Under the pieces are notes generated by a model that was not told the origin of the DNA, did no database searches, and saw only the letters and a program-made list of their open reading frames with translations. This document shows positions 17,632 to 26,500 of a DNA stretch of 64,000 nucleotides, one piece after another. The position numbers and the translations under genes were made by a program. This stretch comes from JBBRCX01 sp038204465 (GTDB taxonomy: Bacteria > Planctomycetota > Phycisphaerae > Tepidisphaerales > Tepidisphaeraceae): NCBI GenBank assembly GCA_038204465.1, contig JBBRCX010000010.1, positions 1-64,000 on the forward strand, given 5' to 3'. Numbering within the stretch: position 1 is the first letter of the stretch; each line of letters opens with the position of its first letter.

Positions 17632-18579
17632 ATGTCAGACGCGCCGCCTTATGCTCGAACGGCCATCGAAAGCATGAAACTCCGCTGGCTCAAGATCATC
17701 CTGGTGATGTCACTCCTGCTGTGCGTGAGTACTGGAGGTTTGTGGCTGCGAAGCTACTGGGTTTCGGACGAATTGGTGTTATCGAACGAATACACACGGG
17801 AGACGAAACTTTTGTCTTCGTCCCGCGGTCTAATCTGCTTCTCCAGTGCCCAGTTCTTCAACGTGGGATACGGCGGGCCTTGGTTCGGTCACCAAACCGA
17901 GCGTCCACCGCGTCCCGTGCCTTGGAATCAGCCCTCATGGCTAAAACGTGCGGGCTTCGGATACGAAACTGTCGCCGTGCCACAAACCACGCAGTGGTGG
18001 GTGGCGTCACCCCTGTGGTTTCCGCTGCTCCTTTTGGGGTTGGTGGCCGTGCTTTCGGGCCGCCAGCTCTTGCGTCGAATACGTGCTGATAAAGATCGGG
18101 GGCGCCGCTGCGTTTCATGTGGCTATGACCTGCGGGCCACACCGGACCGCTGCCCGGAGTGCGGGACGTCGGTGCTGAAGCCGGCTGCACCAGCTGCCGT
18201 GGTTTCAGGCAGTACAGTGGTGGTCCAGCAACCCCTTGAATACGCCGGGCTCGATGTCCGACATTCCCGGCGTCATGCGAGATTCCCCGATTGGCTCTAC
18301 ATCGCACTGGTCGTTCTCTGCTACCTAACTGCCATCCACGGAGAAAATGAGATGCCGAACGGTGCCCATTGGAACTACGAGTGGGAGCGGGCGAACTTTC
18401 TGATGACGATCGCTGCGTTGTCGAGCATCACGTTGTTCATTGCTGGACTCAGAGAAGTTTTGCGGGCGGGATTGAAACGGCCTTCCTGGGTCATTCTCGG
18501 TGGCACGGTCATGAGCGGCATACTGCCGGTGTTGCTGAAATTAAGTTCCAAACGTTGGCTTCAGAGCAACTTTCCCTGA
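17632..18579 (+). CDS. Membrane protein with GYDLRATPDRCPECG zinc ribbon
   Basis: This 315-residue protein has an N-terminal transmembrane helix (IILVMSLLLCVSTGGLWL), a short extracytoplasmic stretch, a second helix (PLWFPLLLLGLVAVL), then a four-cysteine zinc ribbon CVSCGYDLRATPDRCPECG (~157-175). Two or three further hydrophobic helices follow, including WLYIALVVLCYLTAI and FLMTIAALSSITLFIAGL. The ribbon motif is a recurring, near-invariant element in Phycisphaerae membrane proteins; its function is unknown. The start is uncertain: the ATG at 17632 is used, but one at 17674 (MKLRWLKII), right before the first helix, is equally plausible, and neither has a clear ribosome binding site. It converges on the LysM gene. 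Confidence 0.75.
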   Translation: MSDAPPYARTAIESMKLRWLKIILVMSLLLCVSTGGLWLRSYWVSDELVLSNEYTRETKLLSSSRGLICFSSAQFFNVGYGGPWFGHQTERPPRPVPWNQPSWLKRAGFGYETVAVPQTTQWWVASPLWFPLLLLGLVAVLSGRQLLRRIRADKDRGRRCVSCGYDLRATPDRCPECGTSVLKPAAPAAVVSGSTVVVQQPLEYAGLDVRHSRRHARFPDWLYIALVVLCYLTAIHGENEMPNGAHWNYEWERANFLMTIAALSSITLFIAGLREVLRAGLKRPSWVILGGTVMSGILPVLLKLSSKRWLQSNFP

Positions 18580-18620
18580 GTTCCTTCAATTCCTTGATGT
18601 GATACCGCGCCAAGCCCGGG

Positions 18621-18696
18621 TGTTCTGAGCGCCGGCAATGGCGCCAAAAGAACAGCGTCGGTGGGGCCGGCGAGCGTGCTCGAACCGCACCGACGC
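18621..18696. terminator. Tandem hairpins between convergent genes
   Basis: Two hairpins abut each other in the 149-base gap between convergent genes. The first pairs TGTTCT (18621-18626) with AGAACA (18649-18654), with an inner GCGCC/GGCGC stem. The second pairs GCGTCGGTG (18655-18663) with CACCGACGC (18688-18696), with an inner CGAGC/GCTCG stem. Being near-symmetric, they could stop transcription from both sides, though neither has a strong T-tract. Confidence 0.5.
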
Positions 18697-18728
18697 AATA
18701 TTTCACTTCAGCGGAAAAACGCGCCCGT

Positions 18729-19607
18729 TCAATCGGCGGTCGGCGCGGTAATCCAGTAGGTTTGGCCGGCAGTCAGGTGATCGGGATTGCGCTGCAGGCT
18801 GGGATTGCTCTTGATGATCAAATCACGGTTGGCGGGGGTATCGCCCCCCAGCAAAACTACCGCGAGCTTTGATACCGTGTCCCCGGTCTGAGCCGTGTAG
18901 CGCAGCGTGCGGCCGACGCCGAGCAGCGCCGCCTCATCGGCTTCAGGCTGAGTCGTTGGGACCTTCGCCGGCGCCGCGCCTGGGTCGGCGGCCAGGCCTT
19001 TGCGAGCCACGATCGTGTAGTTCTGGCCCGCAACCATGTGATCGGGATCCTGCTGCAGCGAGGCGTTCCCGGCGACGATCCCCTCCCGATTGGCCTTCGT
19101 ATCGCCGCCGAGCAGGTTGGAAGCGAGGCCACTGACGGTATCCCCGCGCTGGGCGGTGTATTTCAGCTGCGGCCCGCTGCCGGCGACAGCGGTCTTGTCG
19201 TCGCGAACGGACGAGTAGGTCTGTCCCGCGAGCACCCGATCCGGATCCGCTTGCAGGGACGGGTTTGCGGCGATGACGAGCTCGCGGTGTTCCTTCGAAT
19301 CGCTGCCGAGCAGCGCGGTCGCCAGTTGCGAGAGAGTGTCGCCGGCCTGAGCGACATATTTCGCGCCGCCGGACGTGTCGACCTGCACCATCGGTGAGGA
19401 CTTGCCCTGCGGTCCCGGCGTTTCGACCGATGCGACCGCGGCGGGGGCGGTCGTCGGAGCGATTGCCTGCCGGGCGGCGGGCGCGACTCGAGCGGCGACG
19501 GCCGCCGCAGGCGCGGCAGCGCCCGTGTGACGATCCTGCACCATCCAGATCACGGCGCCCAGCAGGACCAGGAGTGCCGCAAAGATCAAGGTCAGACGGG
19601 ACTTCAT
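18729..19607 (-). CDS. Membrane-anchored protein with three LysM repeats
   Basis: This 292-residue protein has one N-terminal membrane helix (LTLIFAALLVLLGAVIWMV) and an Ala/Pro-rich linker. Three LysM-type modules follow, each beginning YxAQxGDTxSxLA and ending in an 'AGQxY' strand: residues ~83-130 (KYVAQAGDTLSQLA), ~150-200 (KYTAQRGDTVSGLA) and ~237-287 (RYTAQTGDTVSKLA). LysM domains usually bind peptidoglycan GlcNAc, so it probably tethers the membrane to the wall. No catalytic domain is attached. The modules carry an insertion (LLGGDTxANRxxI) longer than in standard 44-residue LysM, as seen in tail-associated LysM proteins. AAGGAG five bases upstream fixes the ATG at 19607. Confidence 0.85.
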   Translation of the reverse strand: MKSRLTLIFAALLVLLGAVIWMVQDRHTGAAAPAAAVAARVAPAARQAIAPTTAPAAVASVETPGPQGKSSPMVQVDTSGGAKYVAQAGDTLSQLATALLGSDSKEHRELVIAANPSLQADPDRVLAGQTYSSVRDDKTAVAGSGPQLKYTAQRGDTVSGLASNLLGGDTKANREGIVAGNASLQQDPDHMVAGQNYTIVARKGLAADPGAAPAKVPTTQPEADEAALLGVGRTLRYTAQTGDTVSKLAVVLLGGDTPANRDLIIKSNPSLQRNPDHLTAGQTYWITAPTAD

Positions 19608-19642
19608 TCAGACTCCTTCATAACTCGGCATTCGTCCTCCGC

Positions 19643-19661
19643 GCGATCGCTCAGCGATCGC
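19643..19661. repeat. Paired GCGATCGC palindromes upstream of LysM gene
   Basis: Two copies of the octamer palindrome GCGATCGC (19643-19650 and 19654-19661) are separated by three bases. Together they make a perfect inverted repeat that can fold as a short hairpin about 35 bases ahead of the LysM start codon, inside the likely 5' leader. The octamer is identical to cyanobacterial HIP1, but two copies alone are no proof of relation. Confidence 0.55.
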
Positions 19662-19865
19662 ATAGGACCGCGGACGCAACGGCCGATAATGTTTACATCG
19701 ACCGACGAGCACCCAGGGAACTACGAAAAACCCCACGCGTGCATTCTCGACCACGCCCTGGACTGTGGCGGTCATGTCCTCATGGACGCGTATGGGAAGG
19801 GGTTTGTTCCGCGGCCTGCGCGAGCTCGCCGCAGCTGCTGCGCCGCCAGCATCCTTGCGAGGGTT

Positions 19866-20192
19866 TCATGGTTTGTCTGACGCGTTCATTTGATCGGGTT
19901 GGAAAGCGCCCAAAACGCGACCGCTGACGACGGTGAAGGAGAGGTTTCGTTCTCCGATGCTGATATCAGGCAGAATCACCTCGTCGATCCTCGACAGCAG
20001 AGCGGGAACCTCCGTGTCCGCGATTCCAGCCTCCTCAAACAAGATGACTGTTGCGTCGGCGGCCCCGTTTGGACGGAAATGGATGTCGATTGCCGCAATA
20101 TCCGCTCCGCCGGCGCGAAGAAGGAATCGCTCGGAATGCGGCGTTCGGAGGGTACGCACAAACTCAATCGTCCGCACGAGGTCAGTCGCCAT
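19866..20192 (-). CDS. Small hypothetical protein
   Basis: This 108-residue cytosolic-looking protein has no signal or membrane segment. It is mixed alpha/beta with strands such as RFLLRAGGADIAAIDIHFRPN and ATVILFEEAGI, followed by an acidic helix (DTEVPALLSRIDEVILPDI). I do not recognise a family. The ATG at 20192 is fixed by GAAGGAG six bases upstream. It lies 15 bases downstream of the DUF4236 gene on the same strand, so the two probably form an operon. Confidence 0.65.
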   Translation of the reverse strand: MATDLVRTIEFVRTLRTPHSERFLLRAGGADIAAIDIHFRPNGAADATVILFEEAGIADTEVPALLSRIDEVILPDISIGERNLSFTVVSGRVLGAFQPDQMNASDKP

Positions 20193-20207
20193 CTTTGGCT
20201 CCTTCAA

Positions 20208-20468
20208 TCAAGAAAATATCCAGAGAAATGTCGCGGAACCGGCCAGGGCAAATACCAGCATGAACAAGCATCCCGGACCGGGCGCCCGGCTGCCGCTTGT
20301 TTGGTAGCGGATACCCGTGCCTGGAATGCTCATCGACGAGTAGCGGCGGCCACCCGCCCGGACTCCGGTCCGAAAACCGCCCCCGCCGAGCGAGTATCCC
20401 ACGCCTGACTTGCTGAGGTTGACCCTGAACGGCCCAAAGTTTACGGATTTACGATAGGACCATCCCAT
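20208..20468 (-). CDS. DUF4236 domain protein
   Basis: This 86-residue protein has the DUF4236 signature: an N-terminal WSYRKSVNFGPFRVNLSKSG, a glycine-rich GYSLGGGGFRTGVRAGGRRY and a closing SMSIPGTGIRYQT. These small proteins often end with, or are fused to, membrane segments; here the C-terminal 20 residues (LFMLVFALAGSATFLWIF) form one transmembrane helix. The function of the family is unknown. GAGGA lies upstream of the ATG. It probably leads an operon with the small gene at 19866-20192. Confidence 0.85.
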   Translation of the reverse strand: MGWSYRKSVNFGPFRVNLSKSGVGYSLGGGGFRTGVRAGGRRYSSMSIPGTGIRYQTSGSRAPGPGCLFMLVFALAGSATFLWIFS

Positions 20469-20773
20469 GCCGCGTGTCCTCGGCGCATTGCCGTTCTAAG
20501 TAACTTCCGCACCTTACCATGCTCGAGCCTGACCCCCAATGACGCTGCCTCGCGCGCGTCGCGACGGCGCGCCCAAGGCGGCGTTCTCCCACTTCCGGCA
20601 ACTCATGATCATGTAATTCAGGGGAGCGCCAACCGGCATCGCGCAAAACTTTCCACCTCTGCTGCCTGCGCTCACGAGGAAGTGACCAAGACTTAATCCC
20701 TCCCTCGCAGAGCGGACATTCTTCCCACACGCCGCCACGCCATGATTGACGGCAGGCTTTCGGGAAGGAATGC
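20469..20773. other. Divergent intergenic region
   Basis: These 305 bases separate the divergent DUF4236 and prepilin-like genes and should hold promoters for both. I see no convincing -35/-10 pair, repeat or RNA structure. The Shine-Dalgarno of the prepilin gene (GGAAGGA) lies at its right end. Confidence 0.5.
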
Positions 20774-21643
20774 ATGGCAAGTGAACGCTCGCGCGGGTTT
20801 ACCCTCGTCGAATTATTGGTCGTCATCGGGATCATCGCGCTCCTGATCGGCATCCTTATGCCCGTCCTTGGCCGCGCACGCGAGCAGGCGCGCGAGGTGG
20901 AGTGCATGAGCAATCTCCGCCAGTGGGGGCAGGCCTCCACCATGTACGCGGACTCCAACAAGGGCCTTCTTCCACGCGACGCGGCGCCCAATCCCGGCAA
21001 GACCGGTGATGGCGACAAGATCAACGATCCGGTCGGTAACTGGGACGATCCCGCTCTCTGGTTCAACGCGCTTCCGCCATTCGTCAGCTCGCGCCGCTAC
21101 CACGAGATGCAGGATACCGATCCCAACCCGCCTCTTCCCAGCGCAGGCGGGCACAGTCTGTTTGTCTGCCCTTCAGCGGATGTGGCGGTCGGCGTGATCA
21201 CCAAGGACCCGCCCCTGGATGGAGAGTACTTCCGGATGTACGGCCGGGCCCCGGGCGCGCCGCTCGGCTCAGCGGGAGTGCCGCGTAAAACATACGTCTG
21301 CTATGTCCTTAACTCCAAGCTCATCTCTCCCACCGACCGCAACAACAAAATCGCGCGACTAGGCCCCGGGTCGGAAGTCGTGCTCATGCTTGAAAAGCGA
21401 ATGCGCCCGCGAGAATTGAAAGCCAACGATCCCAACATCCAAAACACGCTCGCCCGTTTGAAGTCCGATCGCAAGCGCTTCACGTCGCGACACCAGAAGG
21501 GAACGGGCGGCCATCTTCTCTTCGCCGACGGTCACGTCGCGTTCTTCACGAACGCGCATGTCAACACGCCTTTCACCACCAGCCCGCTCGACTACAACCG
21601 CCCCGGCGAGATTATCTGGGATCCCGCCACCGCTGCGCCGTGA
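20774..21643 (+). CDS. Type II secretion/prepilin-like protein with H-x(n)-DG domain
   Basis: This 289-residue protein begins with a type IV prepilin leader and helix: basic MASERSRG, then FTLVELLVVIGIIALLIGILMPVL, with the prepilin-peptidase cleavage expected after the glycine and Glu at mature position 5. The body has CMSNLRQWGQASTMYADSNKG and, near the end, RHQKGTGGHLLFADGHVAFF, the His...DG signature of the large planctomycete/verrucomicrobial prepilin-like family, here with an 11-residue rather than 9-residue spacing. Such proteins are numerous in planctomycetes and are thought to be pseudopilin-like surface or secretion components. GGAAGGA upstream sets the start. It is probably co-transcribed with the DUF2252 gene 39 bases downstream. 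Confidence 0.88.
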   Translation: MASERSRGFTLVELLVVIGIIALLIGILMPVLGRAREQAREVECMSNLRQWGQASTMYADSNKGLLPRDAAPNPGKTGDGDKINDPVGNWDDPALWFNALPPFVSSRRYHEMQDTDPNPPLPSAGGHSLFVCPSADVAVGVITKDPPLDGEYFRMYGRAPGAPLGSAGVPRKTYVCYVLNSKLISPTDRNNKIARLGPGSEVVLMLEKRMRPRELKANDPNIQNTLARLKSDRKRFTSRHQKGTGGHLLFADGHVAFFTNAHVNTPFTTSPLDYNRPGEIIWDPATAAP

Positions 21644-21682
21644 AATCGCCCGCAGTCCAATCGCCGCCTTCCGGAGACGCCT

Positions 21683-23056
21683 ATGAGACTTGCAGCACCC
21701 GCACTGCTCGCGTGCGTGCTTTGCTTCACCGCCTGTGCGCGTGCTGAAGACCAGCCTTACGATGCCATCCGCCGCTCTTACGCCCCCTACATGACCCCCG
21801 ACGACCCCCTCTCGCTCCCGATGAAGGTGAAGGCCGTCGCGCAGGACCCGTACACCTTCTGGCGTGGCACGAAAGACCTGTACTACGCATGGTGCGCGCA
21901 CAACGCCGCGGATTGGATATCGGACAAGCCTTCGTACCTGCCGACTCACGGCGACCTTCATCTGGGGAACATCGGCGCCTACGCCTGCGAAGGCGCGTTC
22001 GGCAGAATTGCCTTCGGCATGATCGACTTCGATGAGAGTGCGACCCTTCCGTTCCAGCTCGAGCTGCTTCAGGGCCAGATCACCCTGGAGCTGACGGCAC
22101 ATCGGAATCGCGTCGATTTGACGAAGAAAAACCGGCCAACGCTGCTGCGAGCGATGCTCGAAGGCTACTCCGAGGCGCTCCGTTCCCGGCAGAACGCGAC
22201 GGCCCTGCTGAAGGACGATCCGCAAGTGAAACGGCTGTCGTCCGGATCGAAGAAGAGCTATGACGACGAGCTCGAGCACTACACCGCCGGAGGAAAGTTC
22301 CGCGCCGCCGTTCTCAGCAAAAAGGGGGAGGTCCGTGACCTGCAGCGGCCCTGCCCCGATCGTTCCGATGAATTCGCCAGGCTGATCGCGCAGGCCCTGA
22401 GCCGCTCCGATTCCGCCCGCGCCCTGTTCGCCCACCCGGACGCGCAGTCGCTGCGCAAAGGCATGAAGGATGTGGTGCTGCGCACTCGACTCGGCAGCTC
22501 CGGAAGCCAGGGTTTGCAGAAGTATCTGCTTCTCATGGATCGCCCGCTGGTTGGTGTCGACCACGATGTCATTCTCTATCTGAAACGCGAGATCCCTTCC
22601 GCCGCGATTCGCAGCGGACTGCTTCCAGCCGACCCGCGCGAGCCGGGCGAGCGCTACGCGAGCGATGTCGATCGTCTCACCGAGCCGCATCCATTCCTGA
22701 ACCTTTGGTGCGCACAGGGGAAAGAATCGTTCCATCTGACCATTAAGGATCCATGGTCAGCCGAGCTCGGGCCCGATGGCGTCGACGGCTTCGATTCGCT
22801 GCTCCGCACCGCGCGGTTGTGGGGAGTCGTCGCCGGGGCGGCTCATCGCAATGCGGGAAATCCGCAATTGATCCTCGCGAAGCTGACCCCGCAGCTTTCC
22901 GAAGAACTATTAACGCGAGGCGACCAATACATTGAACATCTGAACCAGACCTTTGCGCAATTCAGCGCTGATGACCGGGTGCGAAAAGATATCGACTCCG
23001 CCGACGCCGCAATCCATCAACTCTCGTCCCCCAAAACTGTCAACGCTAAAAATTGA
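21683..23056 (+). CDS. Exported DUF2252 protein
   Basis: This 457-residue protein has a signal peptide (LAAPALLACVLCFTACARAED). The rest is DUF2252: DPYTFWRGT, then THGDLHLGNIGAY and FGMIDFDESATLPF. The latter two resemble the catalytic loop (HGDxHxxN) and metal-binding Asp of aminoglycoside-phosphotransferase-like kinases. DUF2252 proteins have no established substrate. It is odd that a kinase-like fold should be exported, since ATP is scarce outside the cytoplasm. The C-terminal helices (ARLWGVVAGAAHRN) match the family. GGAGA lies upstream of the ATG. It follows the prepilin-like gene by 39 bases and faces the cytochrome gene across a structured gap. Confidence 0.85.
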   Translation: MRLAAPALLACVLCFTACARAEDQPYDAIRRSYAPYMTPDDPLSLPMKVKAVAQDPYTFWRGTKDLYYAWCAHNAADWISDKPSYLPTHGDLHLGNIGAYACEGAFGRIAFGMIDFDESATLPFQLELLQGQITLELTAHRNRVDLTKKNRPTLLRAMLEGYSEALRSRQNATALLKDDPQVKRLSSGSKKSYDDELEHYTAGGKFRAAVLSKKGEVRDLQRPCPDRSDEFARLIAQALSRSDSARALFAHPDAQSLRKGMKDVVLRTRLGSSGSQGLQKYLLLMDRPLVGVDHDVILYLKREIPSAAIRSGLLPADPREPGERYASDVDRLTEPHPFLNLWCAQGKESFHLTIKDPWSAELGPDGVDGFDSLLRTARLWGVVAGAAHRNAGNPQLILAKLTPQLSEELLTRGDQYIEHLNQTFAQFSADDRVRKDIDSADAAIHQLSSPKTVNAKN

Positions 23057-23587
23057 ATGTGGAGAAGCCTTCACCTGTTCTCGAAAACTTAAGACGAACT
23101 TCACCGCATATTCCCTTCGCGCTCTCATCGTCCGAACTCTCCCTCTTTAACTTCCCGCGTGGGCTGACAGGTCGCGGTGGACCGCGGCTGCTCACTTCTC
23201 CCCTCATTGTTTTGCCGCTTCGCTCGCGTCCACGCGAAGCGGCAAAACATTCGCACGAAGTTCATTTCGCGCAGGCAATCTCACCCGCCGGGCGGCAGCA
23301 TCCATCGTGACACGCGCAGCGGTACTCCGCGAGCATGGCGCGTGGTATGCTGCCGCACGCTTCCTTTGCCGGAGCTGCCTTCGGGGTGGCGTGGAGGGCA
23401 CTCCCTCCACATTCGAATTTCAATTGAACAACAAATTCAATCGAAGCGAGGCACCTGCAGACCAAGACAACCTTCATAACCCAACGCGCCGACGCTCCTC
23501 ATCATCCGCCGCGAGGTTCAAGCGCGCAGGACTCTCACACCCCATACGCGCCCTGCGCGAAACGTTGAGCGCGGGCGCGCTCAGGCT
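23057..23587. other. Structured non-coding stretch between convergent genes
   Basis: No convincing gene lies in these 531 bases. They contain a perfect 16-base-stem inverted repeat (listed separately), a second perfect hairpin (GTGGAGGG at 23391-23398 with CCCTCCAC at 23403-23410), and an AT-rich segment with ATTGAA/TTCAAT pairing around 23424-23442. Base composition is lower in GC than the flanking genes. It may hold terminators for the two convergent genes and could be a copy of a dispersed intergenic repeat. Confidence 0.6.
23208..23249. repeat. Perfect 16-bp inverted repeat, candidate bidirectional terminator
   Basis: TGTTTTGCCGCTTCGC (23208-23223) is the exact reverse complement of GCGAAGCGGCAAAACA (23234-23249), with a 10-base loop. 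A/T runs at the base of the stem (TTTT/AAAA) would give a U-run on either transcript. It lies between the 3' ends of the DUF2252 gene and the decaheme cytochrome gene, so it suits termination from both sides. Confidence 0.75.
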
Positions 23588-26500
23588 TCATCGCCGGCCT
23601 GGTCTCGGGGGGCGGGGGCGAGGCGGAGCAGACGCGGGCCGCTCGGTGGTGGCGGGTTGCGGCGCGGAGGGACGGGTGAGCGGGAGGTTTTTGGGGTCGG
23701 GGGTGTTGCGGACGGTGTAGATCGCGGGGGAGGCGGCGGGAGATTGAAGGAGATAGAGGCGGTGTTGTTCCTGGAGGTTGAAGGGGCGGGCGCCGCGGCG
23801 GCCGAAGACGGAGAGTTGGTTGCCGCTCTCGTCGACCGCGCGGTCGCGATCCAGGCCTTCGCTTAGGGCGATGGCGCGGCCTTGCGTGTGGTACTGGGCG
23901 ATGAGACGGGGGAAGGGCCTGGGGCTGAAGCCGAGGTAGCCGGGCGTCTCTTCGCTGGTCAACTGCAGGACTTTGAGGCCGTTGGCTCCGTCGGCGACGT
24001 AGGCGAAGAGGGACGTGTTGGTCATGCCGACGCGAATCGCGGTGGCGTCGTTGATGCGACCCTCGGAATCGAAGACCCGGTCGATCTTCGGCGACTCGGG
24101 GGCAGTGAGATTGAGTATGACCACGCCGCGCTGGCCGGCGGCGACGTAGCCGTAGGTGCGGCAGATATAGAGGTCGCGCGCATCGGACATAGTGACGGCC
24201 GCGCCCTGCACGACCTGGGGTCGATCGGGGAAGGTCACGTCGATGACGTGGATGCCGCCTTCATCGACGACGAAACCATAGCGGAATTGAAAGGCGACCT
24301 TCCGCGGGCGCTGGAAGTTGCTCATGACGGCGACCACCCGGGGCACCAGCGGATTGTCGAGGTCGAGGACGACCAGGCCTGCATCGCAGCTGATGTAGGC
24401 GTAATGACCATACAAATCGCAATGCCGAGCGCCCTTGAGCAGCCCGTCGGGGTTGTAGGTCAACGCGCGCTGGAGGAAGTTGTTGTCCGGATCCCCATCG
24501 AGCAGCGTGGCGACGCCGGGCTTGTTCGTCTTCTCGTCGAGGGGGTTGCCGATGACGATCAGGCCTTCGTCGCGGTCGGTCATGTACAGGAAGGCATAGA
24601 GGGGATGGACGCGCTGCTCCTGGTTGGGCTCGATCTCGCGCACGACCTGTCCGTCGCGGTCCTGGACCGGCAGCTTCAGATGGGGGCGGGTGGGATCGAT
24701 GGCCATCGTCGAGGGAGAGCAGATGCTCGTGGCATAGCGGCTCTTGACGTAGAACCGCTGGCCCATCGGCGAGACGGGCGCGGTGATGATCCGCTCGCTG
24801 AAGCCCTTGTTGTCGATATTGGCGACGTCATATGCGATGAAGCCTTCGGGCCCGCAGGCGGCGTAGAGGTATTCGCCGCGCAGCTGCACGTCGAGCACGG
24901 TTCCGTGGTGCTCGTGGGCGACGGTGAGCTCATCGCCGTTCACGACATGCTTGAGGTAGTAGTCGGGGTAGGCGAGCTGGTGGAGGCGCGAGCCGATGAC
25001 CGCCTGCGGCTCGGAGCGCTCGGTGACCGCGACCGCCTCGAGCCCTTTGCTGCCCTTGGCGATCCATGCGAAGCGCCCGATGAAATTGACGGCGTTGGTC
25101 CCCTGCAGAAGCACCTGGGCCATGATGGCGTTGTTGTCGCCGTCTTTGGAGAGGTGGCAGTCGGTGCATTGCTTGGTCTCGACGGATCGGACGGTGTGCG
25201 GGAAGTAGGGGCTGAAGGCGGTGCCGCTGAATCCTTCGGCGGAGACGGTCTGCTGCTGGGTGTAGATCCACTGGCGGTTGGCATCCTGAGAGCTGACCAG
25301 GACCGCGCAGGCGGAGCGGACGGGAACGACCTTGTGCTGCTTCACGGTCGAGTCGATGCCGAGCATGTAGATGTCGTCGCGCAGGGTCTGGTAGTTGTAA
25401 TTTGTATAATTACGCGTGATGGCGGCTTCGTTGTGCAGCATCGGCTGGCGCTGGTTGGCGCGCATCGGCAGGTGGCAGCCGAAACAACTGGTATTCCAGG
25501 AGGTGTGGCACGCGTAGCACGACATGGCGGTGTTTGCGTGAGCGAGCAGCATCGCATTTGACTTCTGGTCGGTGGCGGGGTCGCCGCCCCAGAGCGGCTG
25601 GCCGTCCTTGAAGCCGCGGCGGACGGTGTGAGCATAGCGCGCGAGTGTGGCGTCAGACTTTGCATCCGCCTTCTGCTTTGCCCACCAGCTTTCGGGGGAG
25701 ACGGTGTCGGCGGTTTGGACGATGGTCCAGGTCCCGTCGCCGCCAGCGCTTTTCTGCACCAGCTTGCCGCCGCCGGCCTTGAATCGGTTCACGACGAATG
25801 CCTTGCGGGCGGCCAGCGCCTTGTCGTCTAGCCTGGTGGGGGCGGCATTACCCGTAAACGCCTTCAGCAGCAGGTTCTTCGCGTCGTCGCTGTCACGTTT
25901 TGAAGAGACCAGGTAGGAGTAGATGTTGCTCGGTTTCTCCGCCGTGCCGTGGCAGTCAATGCAGTCGACGAGGACGGCGTTGCGCGTCTCGCCGTAGAGG
26001 TGGCCGTCGCCGTGGTTGTCCTGCTCGAAGTGGCAGTCGACGCACTGCATGCCTTTTTCGAGGTGGATGTCCTTGAGATGGACCGGCACACCGGCGGCCG
26101 GGTGATCGGGCGCTTCGCGGCCTTGATAGGCGATGCCGTCAGCCATCTTCTTCGCGGTGACGTCCTGGACGGGATTGCCCGAGTGGTCGAGCAGGCGGCC
26201 TTCGCGATCCTGCTTGAAGACCGCGCGGTAGACCCAGCCGTGGCCGTGGAAGTCGGCGAACTGCGTGTGCTTCAGTTGCGGGTTGAGCTGCGTGAGGTTC
26301 TCGAGGAAGTCGTCGCCGGCCTTGATGCCCGCGTGGCTCACGTCGTTGGGATAGAGATTGGACCAGAGCCCGCGCGGGGCGGCGCCTTCGGGATTGTGCC
26401 GGCTGACCTGGAACTCCTGGTCGGCATCGGGGTACTTCTGCCGCTTGGGGTACATGAAGCGGCCATCGGACTCGTTGTCCCACCAGGTGTATCCGAGGTA

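Noticed and set aside
23882..25561. Open frame of 559 codons on the plus strand
   Set aside because: Antisense shadow of the LVIVD half of the decaheme gene; no family features.
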